A DNA stretch of 12,346 bases from CAZTAK01 sp964611585. GTDB taxonomy: Bacteria; Pseudomonadota; Alphaproteobacteria; SHVP01. The DNA lies in NCBI GenBank assembly GCA_964611585.1, contig CAZTAK010000066.1, positions 1-12,346 of the forward strand. Direction: 5' to 3'. Under the pieces are notes generated by a model. That model made no database searches. It was not told the origin of the DNA and worked only from the letters and a program-made list of their open reading frames with translations. Made by a program: the position numbers and the translations under genes. Shown one piece after another: positions 1 to 5,909 of the stretch (position 1 is the stretch's first letter; every line of letters begins with the position of its first letter).

Positions 1-2
1 GC

Positions 3-647
3 GACTGTTGTTCCATCGGCACGGCTCATTGGATCCATGCCATTCGCTACAATATGAACATGACCGTGTTGATGCACGACAATCAGCTCTACGGCCTGAC
101 CAAGAAGCAGGTTTCGCCGACGTCGCCACGCGGCTTTAACTCCAATACCACACCACACGGCAGCTATCTCGAGCCGCTCAACCCACTGAGTGTCACCTTG
201 GGCATCACTAATGCCTCGTTCGTCGCCCAGGCCGCCGACTGGATCCCCGAAATCCTCTACGACATCATTTCCGCCGCCTTCCACCACCAGGGCTTTTCCT
301 TCGTGCGCATTCTGCAGCGCTGTCCCGAATACGTGCCGACGATGTTCGATGAGTGGATCGACAATCCGGACAAGACCTTGATGCTGCACCATGAGAACGG
401 CATGCAAATCCCCGCCAGCCTGAGCAATATTTACAAGACCCGCGAAGAACACGACCCGCTCAACCTCGACCGGGCCCGGGAGATCGCCGCGATGACTGAC
501 TGCGCCCCGATCGGCATCCTCTATCACAACAAGGAAATGCCCCGGTACGACGACGTTCGCGACCCGAACGAACTTTATAACGCCGGCACCATCGAATCGG
601 CGTTGAACAGCGAACTCGATAAATACACCATCTGGCCCGAGGCCTAG
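3..647 (+). CDS. 2-oxoacid:ferredoxin oxidoreductase beta subunit, TPP-binding (5' truncated by window edge)
   Basis: This is the 3' part (214 residues) of the TPP-binding beta subunit of a 2-oxoacid:ferredoxin oxidoreductase, which oxidises a 2-oxoacid and CoA to acyl-CoA, CO2 and reduced ferredoxin in the cytoplasm. The frame is open from the window's left edge. The first visible residues, DCCSIGTAHWIHAIRYN, fit the end of the TPP motif (GDGD...IG..H..HA.R.N), and the Mg/TPP-binding part follows as DNQLYGLTKKQVSPTSPRG. The C-terminal half contains the APIGILY strand and charged tail usual for KorB/OorB-type subunits. Family members are about 280-340 residues, so roughly 100 N-terminal residues and probably an alpha-subunit gene lie outside the window. 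It precedes the 763-residue gene by 34 nt on the same strand, probably in one operon. The substrate (2-oxoglutarate, pyruvate or other) cannot be decided. Confidence 0.88.
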   Translation, partial: DCCSIGTAHWIHAIRYNMNMTVLMHDNQLYGLTKKQVSPTSPRGFNSNTTPHGSYLEPLNPLSVTLGITNASFVAQAADWIPEILYDIISAAFHHQGFSFVRILQRCPEYVPTMFDEWIDNPDKTLMLHHENGMQIPASLSNIYKTREEHDPLNLDRAREIAAMTDCAPIGILYHNKEMPRYDDVRDPNELYNAGTIESALNSELDKYTIWPEA

Positions 648-681
648 GCGTTTACCCGCTGAACATGGATCAACCGAGACA

Positions 682-2973
682 ATGAATGCAGAAGCCGGCC
701 ACGTAGAACTTGTCGCCTTTCACCTCACGGGTGACCGTTCCGGTGGACATCTGACGGATGTCGCCGATTTGGAATTGCGCCCGGCCCTTTTCGCCGGGTA
801 CGGCGACCTGACCGGGTTGCGCTACGACTACCCGCTGGTGTTGGTCGACACGAGCGAAGGCGAAGACGCGGTGTGCACGCTCTCCGGCATTATCGACCGC
901 ATCCTGAACCAGATCGCGCCGCAGGGCATCGAGGGCGAATTCGCCCGCAAACAGTTGCTCGGGCTTGAGCGCGAGTTGAGATCCGCCGTGGCCGGTGGTG
1001 CGGAGGGGACGCTAGTGGATTTGTGGCAGCAGGCCGGCGAGCGCATGCAGACCGCTGCGGACGAGGAAACCGCCAATGACCTCGCTGCTATTCTGTCGCA
1101 GGCCGAATCCGAACTTGACGTCGATGGACGGGTGATCGATTGCGATGGCGAAACGCCGGGCCGGGTGCTGCGCCATCTTTGGACCGGCGGCCAGAGGCGA
1201 AAGAACCGCCGCCTGCGCCATCGCCTGGACAAGTTGATTCTGGGCCTGAACGCCATCCTGCGGGCGGACTTCGGCAAATCTGAAGAAGGGCGCAGTCCCG
1301 AACAGCTCAAGGGCGCGATGGGCGGGGCTTTCGAAGCCGCCTTCGATTTCGACGCCATGTCGAAAATCTTGCCGCAAACCGCGCCCGATTCCAGCCTGCC
1401 CGAGGACCGGCGCCTGCGTCTGCGCGCAACCCTCAAAGTGCTGGAAACACAGCGCTTCGTCCCCCCTTCGGCGTTGTTTGGACAGGGCACCGCCGAAGCG
1501 CCCTACGATTTCGTTTTCGATCGTTGCAGCGGCGCCAGGGAAGCGTTTGCGGAACGGCTGCCCGAACTTGTGGGCCTGGCCAAGGCCCTGTCGGTCGCCG
1601 AACTTGAATTGGATAACCGCTACAAACCGTTGCGGCACGAGCAGTATTTCGAGGCCTTCGACCAGTCCTCGCTGCGGGCGGAAGATCTGGCGCAGTTTCC
1701 CAGCTATCTGGTGTTGCTGACCGACGGCGATGCGGAAACAGCGGCGGTCGAACGAGCCACGGCGATCGAGCTGTTGTCTTCCGGTCTGCCGATCAAGGTG
1801 CTGGTCCAGACCGACGACCTCTTGGGCGAGAACGGCATCACGCCCGGACAAATCGCCCTTGGCGGCAACAATCTGCATTTTGCCAATATGGCAATCGGCC
1901 TCAACAGCGCCTATGTCTTCCAGTCCGCCAGCGCCCGTATGTACCGGCTGCGGAACCGGATCATGCAGGGCCTGGACTACGCCGGCCCTGCGCTATTCAG
2001 CATATTCTCCGGCGGTGGCGGGGCGAACGGCTCACGTGCGTCCTATCTCGCGGCCGCTTCGGCGGCCGAGTCCCGCGGCTTTCCGGCTTTCATCTTCGAT
2101 CCGACGGCCGGCGCCGACTGGGCTTCGCGCTTCTCGATCGCGGACAACCCGCAGGTCGAGGCCGATTGGCCCGAACACAGTCTCAACTACGAGCTCGATC
2201 ACCACGAGCGGGTCGACGAAAAACTCAATTTCACGTTCGTCGATTTCGTCGCCGCAGACCGGCGCTATGCCAGGCACCTTGCCGGTGTGGCCGACAGCGG
2301 CACCACCAACGGCTTGATGCCGGTCGGCGAATTCCTGCAACGAAAACCTGACGAGCGCCAGGATAACGTGCCCTACGTGCTGATGGTCGACGGCGAAAAC
2401 GTACTGCGCAAGATCGTCGTCGCCGAGACCCTGATCCGGGCCGCCGAACGGTGCAGCGAAAGTTGGCACGCCCTGCAAGAGTTGGGCGGCGTGCATAACT
2501 CGCATGCAACCCGGTTGCTGGAAAGTGAGCGCCAGCGCTGGGACGAGGAAAAGCAGCACGAATTTGACGAACTGCGTGCTCAGGCCCAGGCGGCCAGCGC
2601 GGGCCCGGCCCCGGCAACGCCGACGTCGGCTCCGGCGAGCGCACCGGTATCCACAGGCGCCCCTGCCGAGGCTTCAGCCGTCGAAGAGGCGGAAGCGGAG
2701 GAACCGGAGGCGCCGGCCATAGACCCGGACGAACCGCGGATCGAAACCGCCCGCTGCACCACTTGCAACGAGTGCACCGATCTCAACAATCAGATGTTCG
2801 CCTATGACGAAAACCAACAGGCCTACTTCCTCGACCTGGATGCGGGCACTTTCCGCGAATTGGTCGAGGCGGCCGAGACCTGCCAGGTTTCGATCATCCA
2901 CCCCGGCAAGCCGCGCGACCCCAAGGAACCGAACCTGGAAGAACTGATCAAACGGGCGGCGCCGTTCATCTAG
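682..2973 (+). CDS. PFOR-like protein: degenerate TPP domain fused to a C-terminal single-cluster ferredoxin domain
   Basis: The protein has 763 residues and probably partners the OFOR beta subunit 34 nt upstream. Residues about 1-340 are not recognised. Residues about 345-510 follow the layout of the PFOR TPP domain (domain VI): a strand with TDGD, a helix, the strand LPIKVLVQTDDL, then IALGGNNLHFANMAIG, AGPALFSIFSGGGG and FPAFIFDPTAG, which match the family's IA.G.N, GPS.I.AY and YW.L.RYDP regions. The Asn/Gly-rich cofactor loop after the second strand (SNTGGQ in PFOR) is replaced by LLGENG, so TPP binding looks lost. Residues about 633-686 are a low-complexity Ala/Pro/Glu linker. The C-terminal domain has Cys692, Cys695, Cys698 (CTTCNEC) and Cys734 (ETCQ), which can hold one iron-sulfur cluster; HPGKP follows. 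The ribosome binding site is weak (CGAGAC), so the start is less sure than the frame. I infer an electron-transfer or structural subunit; catalysis of its own is doubtful. Confidence 0.8.
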   Translation: MNAEAGHVELVAFHLTGDRSGGHLTDVADLELRPALFAGYGDLTGLRYDYPLVLVDTSEGEDAVCTLSGIIDRILNQIAPQGIEGEFARKQLLGLERELRSAVAGGAEGTLVDLWQQAGERMQTAADEETANDLAAILSQAESELDVDGRVIDCDGETPGRVLRHLWTGGQRRKNRRLRHRLDKLILGLNAILRADFGKSEEGRSPEQLKGAMGGAFEAAFDFDAMSKILPQTAPDSSLPEDRRLRLRATLKVLETQRFVPPSALFGQGTAEAPYDFVFDRCSGAREAFAERLPELVGLAKALSVAELELDNRYKPLRHEQYFEAFDQSSLRAEDLAQFPSYLVLLTDGDAETAAVERATAIELLSSGLPIKVLVQTDDLLGENGITPGQIALGGNNLHFANMAIGLNSAYVFQSASARMYRLRNRIMQGLDYAGPALFSIFSGGGGANGSRASYLAAASAAESRGFPAFIFDPTAGADWASRFSIADNPQVEADWPEHSLNYELDHHERVDEKLNFTFVDFVAADRRYARHLAGVADSGTTNGLMPVGEFLQRKPDERQDNVPYVLMVDGENVLRKIVVAETLIRAAERCSESWHALQELGGVHNSHATRLLESERQRWDEEKQHEFDELRAQAQAASAGPAPATPTSAPASAPVSTGAPAEASAVEEAEAEEPEAPAIDPDEPRIETARCTTCNECTDLNNQMFAYDENQQAYFLDLDAGTFRELVEAAETCQVSIIHPGKPRDPKEPNLEELIKRAAPFI

Positions 2974-3135
2974 GGATTTCTTGACCGGCGGCGCACCTAG
3001 AGCCCTTTCCGACCGGATTGAATCGATTTGATGGCGGCAAACAGGCTTTTCGGAGAGGCGCGGCGGGAGCGAGAAATCCTCCGGCGCATTTCGAATCAAT
3101 AGATCGAAACCTCTCGACCGGCATGACCCGGGGGG

Positions 3136-3175
3136 ACGCCCCGGCGTGCGCCCCGGCACGCGCCCCGGCACGCGC
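3136..3175. repeat. Short GC-rich tandem repeat, 12-bp unit, about 3.3 copies
   Basis: The unit GCGCCCCGGCAC occurs exactly at 3148-3159 and 3160-3171, is preceded by the variant ACGCCCCGGCGT (3136-3147) and is followed by GCGC (3172-3175). Each unit contains the palindromic core CCGG, so the array could fold on either strand. It lies in gene-free sequence between convergent genes. Confidence 0.85.
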
Positions 3176-3299
3176 ATTGAGGTTCGGTCCTCCGGGAACC
3201 GCCGCCTCCGCGGCCGGGCGTTTCGAGAAGGCGGCCGGATGAGCCTGAAAGGTCACTCCGGAATCGCCGCACCTATCCGGTGGTTTGTCGCGAGCTCGT

Positions 3300-3314
3300 G
3301 CCGGCGAAACCGGC
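3300..3314 (-). terminator. Small hairpin directly after the acetoacetate decarboxylase-family gene (weak terminator candidate)
   Basis: GCCGG (3300-3304) and CCGGC (3310-3314) form a 5-bp stem with a CGAAA loop, starting 2 nt past the stop codon of the - strand gene. There is no T-tract on the exit side, so intrinsic termination is unproven. Confidence 0.2.
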
Positions 3315-3316
3315 CT

Positions 3317-4060
3317 CTATCCGAACTCGTTCTTGATCTTTTCTTCGTGCAGGATTTTGGCGGCGCTAAGAGTCAGGGAATGTTGCGAGTACCAGGCATT
3401 CGTTATGCGGTTGACCGGAAGCCGGTCGAGGCCCGATGAGGAGGGCCACCCGAACCGGAGCCAGCCTTTGCCCGCCCAGCACGAGTGCACTTTGGGATCC
3501 TCGAGCGTAATCCAGACGAGTTGGCGCAAAGTCGGCCAATCGGGATCGGGACTCGGAATGACACGCATGAAGGCGTATTCCGACGACATCGGCATGTCTT
3601 CGGGCGCAACCTTCTTCTCGATCGTGATCGACATCTCCAACATCGTCCGCCCTTCGCGTCCTAGTTTGCCAAAGGCCTCGTTGCCGGATATTTCGAGCCG
3701 GTCATGATCGCACATCAGTTTGGGCATGCCGTAAAGTTCGCGCCCGGCCAGCATGGCAGTGTCGGTCGAAGTCCAGAGATAGGGGATGGTGATCGCCGGG
3801 CGGCCTTCATAGGTCACAGACTGAACGATCCCCGCTTCGTGGTAAAAGAGCGAGTGCGGCGTTTGCCGGTTGTCGGAGACGAAGGCGAGCAACCGATTGT
3901 GCTCAGCGGGCTTGAGGGGCGCCGGCGTAATACGCCGGATTTCCTCCGGGTCGGTCTCGAATTCGATGATGATGCGTTCGGAACTCTCCATCCAGTATGG
4001 CGGCGGGCCGAAAGGCGAACTCCACACCGGCATGAACATGCCGTCCTTCTGAGATTCCAT
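3317..4060 (-). CDS. Acetoacetate decarboxylase-family protein
   Basis: A 247-residue protein of the acetoacetate decarboxylase (ADC) superfamily, a cytosolic fold using a Schiff-base lysine on beta-keto or related acids. Family marks are FETDPEEIRRITPAPLKP near the N-terminus (the TD...R...P.PL region of ADC), VTYEGRPAITIPYLW, and the active-site strand GRELYGMPK with Lys114 aligned to the catalytic Lys115 of the Clostridium enzyme. The next residue, Lys116 in true ADC, which lowers the pKa of Lys115, is Leu here, so classical acetoacetate decarboxylation is doubtful; some ADC-like enzymes of this kind do other aldol or dehydration chemistry. The length matches the family. The frame is open further upstream to 4204, but I choose ATG at 4060 because AGGAGGGG (4067-4074) lies 6 nt before it and the ADC-like sequence begins just after. 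It lies 296 nt downstream of the cupin gene on the same strand. Confidence 0.85.
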   Translation of the reverse strand: MESQKDGMFMPVWSSPFGPPPYWMESSERIIIEFETDPEEIRRITPAPLKPAEHNRLLAFVSDNRQTPHSLFYHEAGIVQSVTYEGRPAITIPYLWTSTDTAMLAGRELYGMPKLMCDHDRLEISGNEAFGKLGREGRTMLEMSITIEKKVAPEDMPMSSEYAFMRVIPSPDPDWPTLRQLVWITLEDPKVHSCWAGKGWLRFGWPSSSGLDRLPVNRITNAWYSQHSLTLSAAKILHEEKIKNEFG

Positions 4061-4356
4061 CGTGAGCCCCTCCTGGCGTTGACGGCATTTCGCCGACCGA
4101 TCCCCCTTGCCCTGCAAAATATTCCACCCAACACAGGATATCCACCGCTTTGGATCGGACGACGCCAAACCATTCGGTTGATTCACCGGATAACGAACCG
4201 GCAACGTCGGGCGCCGCCGGCCTCACGAGCGACGCTTCGCCGGTTCCGCGCGGTGCGTGGTCGAAGTTTTCGCAAACCGCGGCCGAGCCGGTTCCCCTAG
4301 GTCATCTTCGGCGCCCTAGTCCGTGACTTGCATCGGTTGATGCGAAAACGGCCCTC
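4061..4356. other. Intergenic region between two co-oriented - strand genes
   Basis: I see no gene here. The ribosome binding site of the downstream ADC-family gene (AGGAGGGG on the - strand, 4067-4074) is at its left edge. A 5-bp hairpin GCATC-GGTT-GATGC lies near the right edge, about 15 nt beyond the cupin stop codon, without a clear T-tract on the - strand. Whether the ADC gene has its own promoter here cannot be told. Confidence 0.5.
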
Positions 4357-5211
4357 TCAGGCCACCAATTCGTTTCCGATGCACAGGATCGTGCAGCCGA
4401 TGTCCGATTTCGGCCGCTCGGTCCAACCCAGCGACGTGCCGGGTTCCCAGGCAAGGTAGCTGCCTTCATGCACCGAGACGGTCTCCGCCTTGCCGCGATC
4501 CGGAAAGACGGTCAGGGTCAGGTCGCCGCCGAGAACATAGAGCCAGGACCGGTGCGGGGCCGGTTTCCCCTTCAAGGGAAGCGAATCGGAATTCCAGTCC
4601 GGTGGAAGGTGAAGAATTACATCGCGCGTGGCCCCGTGGCCTGCCTCGGCCAAAACCTTTCGCTTCCATCCCGTCATCGTCGGGTGGTTTTCCCAAGCGA
4701 CACCTTGGGTATCGAAGACCCGCGCCGCGGTGAAATCGTCGCCCAACGCTTCGAGATCCCCCTCGAACGGCACGTCAAGGGTTTCGGCGGTGGCTAACGG
4801 CGAACGGATGCCACAACCGCCTCCCGTGTTCCAGTAGATGAGATGACAGCCTGTTTGCGAGACCGGTGCGGCATCGATGCCATGAATGCTGCGCGGCGGC
4901 CGGTCCATAAACCAGCCGCGCCGGAACAACACCATCTCGCCCTTTGTTTGCGTCGGACCGTCGTCATATTCCCAGTGCGGCAAATCACCGGAAAAAACGA
5001 AGGCGCGCTCCGTCACCGTAGCGTGGTAGTGGCGGTGCGGAAAGTGGTCGTGAACATCGCTGCCCCAGCCGGGTGGAAGGTACCACTGCTTTGCTTCCGC
5101 ATCGGTGTCAGTATCGAGGTAGAGAACACGCCGGAAAAATCCGGGAACGTCGGGATCGACCTCCCAGGGCAATTCCTGGGTGTCGATCAGTTCGTAGGAT
5201 GCCGTCGTCAT
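4357..5211 (-). CDS. Two-domain cupin protein (bicupin-like), metal site intact only in the N-terminal domain
   Basis: A 284-residue protein with two cupin-like halves. The N-terminal cupin (about 40-125) shows an HxHx4E motif, His61, His63 and Glu68 in HRHYHATVTERAFVFSG, and the second-motif histidine His110 in RPPRSIHG, which together give the usual 3-His/1-Glu metal site. The C-terminal half (about 185-280) has the strand pattern RSWLYVLGGDLTLTVF...HEGSYLAWEPGTSLGW of a second cupin barrel but lacks the HxH pair, so it is probably metal-free. Such proteins include dioxygenases, isomerases and sensor-type cupins; I cannot name a substrate. No signal peptide or membrane segment is seen. The start is supported by GGAGAGGGGG on the - strand (5217-5226), 5 nt before ATG. 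It is followed on the same strand by the ADC-family gene, which hints at shared small-acid metabolism but does not prove it. Confidence 0.75.
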   Translation of the reverse strand: MTTASYELIDTQELPWEVDPDVPGFFRRVLYLDTDTDAEAKQWYLPPGWGSDVHDHFPHRHYHATVTERAFVFSGDLPHWEYDDGPTQTKGEMVLFRRGWFMDRPPRSIHGIDAAPVSQTGCHLIYWNTGGGCGIRSPLATAETLDVPFEGDLEALGDDFTAARVFDTQGVAWENHPTMTGWKRKVLAEAGHGATRDVILHLPPDWNSDSLPLKGKPAPHRSWLYVLGGDLTLTVFPDRGKAETVSVHEGSYLAWEPGTSLGWTERPKSDIGCTILCIGNELVA

Positions 5212-5245
5212 GGTTGCCCCCTCTCCGTCTCGCGGGTTTGTGCCT

Positions 5246-5263
5246 CAGACCCTAACTGGTCTG
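5246..5263. promoter_or_regulatory. Perfect 6-bp dyad upstream of the cupin gene (candidate operator or leader hairpin)
   Basis: CAGACC (5246-5251) and GGTCTG (5258-5263) are exact inverted copies separated by 6 nt (CTAACT), 35 nt upstream of the cupin start codon. The position fits an operator over the promoter or a small leader hairpin. The regulator is unknown, and the upstream promoter may be partly lost in the N gap. Confidence 0.4.
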
Positions 5264-5295
5264 GAGATAGGCCGCATCAGTTCTCCACAACCAAA

Positions 5296-5395
5296 NNNNN
5301 NNNNNNNNNNNNNNNNNNNNNNNNNNNNNNNNNNNNNNNNNNNNNNNNNNNNNNNNNNNNNNNNNNNNNNNNNNNNNNNNNNNNNNNNNNNNNNN
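5296..5395. other. Assembly gap (100 N)
   Basis: A run of exactly 100 undetermined bases, the conventional placeholder for a scaffold gap of unknown size. Adjacency of the cupin gene and the right-hand OFOR operon therefore rests on scaffolding only. Confidence 0.98.
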
Positions 5396-5650
5396 ACGGA
5401 CGTAGCGGCGCCGCGAATTGCGATCGACAGGGTTAACGCGCCCCCGTCCGCCAACGGGAAGCCAAATCCTGCCGCGACCTCAAACAGTCGCCTCTTTACC
5501 GCGCGACAAAGGCGTCGTGCGTGAGTTTCATCGTTCGGCCCGGTATCGCAAAACCAAGGTGCGCCGTGCGCGGCCCAGATGCGGGCTCTGGCGCACCGCC
5601 ACCCTGCCCTTTGCGCGCCCAATGCGCGCCCAATGCACGCCCTGGCACCT
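5396..5650. other. Gene-free flank right of the assembly gap
   Basis: Frames run out of the gap on both strands (for example a - strand frame reading RRLFEVAAGFGFPLADGG), but none has a start codon with a ribosome binding site or a recognisable family. A broken gene end cannot be excluded. An 11-bp tandem repeat is listed separately. Confidence 0.45.
5613..5643. repeat. 11-bp tandem repeat, about 2.8 copies
   Basis: GCGCGCCCAAT occurs exactly twice in succession (5613-5623, 5624-5634), followed by a partial copy, GCACGCCC (5635-5642), with one change. It ends 12 nt before the dyad array at 5655. Confidence 0.75.
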
Positions 5651-5654
5651 GCGA

Positions 5655-5691
5655 CAATTTGTAGCCGTTCAAATTGACCGTAAGCAATTTG
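5655..5691. promoter_or_regulatory. Three-site alternating dyad with exact 15-bp period (candidate operator)
   Basis: CAATTTG (5655-5661), its reverse complement CAAATTG (5670-5676) and CAATTTG again (5685-5691) are all exact, each separated by 8 nt, giving two overlapping inverted repeats. This AT-rich block is set in GC-rich DNA and lies just upstream of the candidate -10 element and about 210 bp before the first operon gene. The right-hand dyad also contains TTGACCGTAAGCAA, which matches 8 of 10 positions of the FNR consensus TTGAT-N4-ATCAA, so an FNR/CRP-type activator is one reading. The exact 7-bp arms fit another dimeric regulator equally well. Confidence 0.5.
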
Positions 5692-5705
5692 CTGCCGAGG
5701 CCAAG

Positions 5706-5714
5706 TGATATGCT
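5706..5714 (+). promoter_or_regulatory. Candidate extended -10 promoter element
   Basis: TGATATGCT matches the extended -10 pattern TGnTATAAT at 4 of 6 core bases plus the TG. No well-spaced -35 is obvious; the best, TTGCTG (5689-5694), is only 14 nt upstream and overlaps the last operator arm. Transcription would start near 5721 and leave a leader of roughly 180 nt before the gamma-delta gene. Confidence 0.3.
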
Positions 5715-5780
5715 CGACCCTCGTAGCGAACCGACCGGCCGACCCGGAGGCATAGCGAAGCCCAAAAGGGGGGAATAACG

Positions 5781-5909
5781 ATGGGCGAAGATCACAGGCG
5801 AGTGAGACGATGGGTCCCCGGGGCGGAATCGTCTCGTCTAGGTACACAATCGCCTGTCGATGGCTGGTCCTGCGGTCATATTGCAAACCAAGGCAATTGT
5901 TTATGTTGA
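5781..5909 (+). CDS. Candidate 42-residue leader peptide overlapping the OFOR gamma-delta start
   Basis: ATG at 5781 is preceded by AAAAGGGGGG (5764-5773) at a 7-nt spacing, a stronger ribosome binding site than that of the next gene. The frame gives MGEDHRRVRRWVPGAESSR and then a tail ending WSCGHIANQGNCLC, and stops at TGA 5907-5909, 7 nt inside the following gene, an arrangement that allows translational coupling. The product is basic at its N-terminus, has three Cys near the C-terminus (31, 40, 42), and matches no family I know. A nested inverted repeat (5794-5857) lies entirely inside it. It may be a real small protein, a regulatory leader ORF, or chance. Confidence 0.35.
   Translation: MGEDHRRVRRWVPGAESSRLGTQSPVDGWSCGHIANQGNCLC
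5794..5857 (+). promoter_or_regulatory. Nested inverted repeat in the operon leader
   Basis: Outer arms ACAGGCGA (5794-5801) and TCGCCTGT (5850-5857) and inner arms GAGACGAT (5804-5811) and ATCGTCTC (5828-5835) are all exact 8-bp matches. The apical part contains the palindrome CCCCGGGG (5816-5823). The RNA could fold as a two-storey stem with a 14-nt bulge on one side. It sits between the leader ORF start and the first structural gene, where it could gate translation or bind a regulator. Confidence 0.5.

Larger units (their letters stand above)
2974..3316. other. Gene-free convergent intergenic region
   Basis: This stretch separates the 3' ends of two convergent genes, and I find no supportable gene in it. 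It opens with a segment (2998-3031) of AT-richer text containing ATTGAATCGA (3017-3026). That string reappears inverted, with one mismatch, as TCGAATCAAT (3091-3100), and CGACCGG occurs at both 3010-3016 and 3115-3121. The look (AGAGCCCTTTCCGA followed by a GAATCGAT core) resembles dispersed intergenic repeats common in alphaproteobacterial genomes; this is from memory and unverified. A tandem repeat (3136-3175) and a small hairpin (3300-3314) are listed separately. No T-tract terminator is visible. Confidence 0.6.

Noticed and set aside
828..1878. Long - strand open frames opposite the 763-residue gene
   Set aside because: They are antisense shadows of GC-rich coding DNA; the + strand protein has clear PFOR-like and ferredoxin features.
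4061..4204. N-terminal extension of the ADC-family protein
   Set aside because: The extra 48 residues show no family similarity, while ATG 4060 has a near-ideal ribosome binding site.
4329..4344. Hairpin GCATC-GGTT-GATGC as the cupin gene terminator
   Set aside because: Only 5 bp and no T-tract on the - strand exit side.
5396..5540. Possible gene end running into the assembly gap on either strand
   Set aside because: Open frames exist but have no start with a ribosome binding site and no recognisable motif, so no CDS was called.
5810..5902. In-frame upstream ATG (5810) as the start of the gamma-delta gene
   Set aside because: It has no ribosome binding site, falls inside the nested inverted repeat and adds residues unlike any gamma subunit; ATG 5903 fits better.
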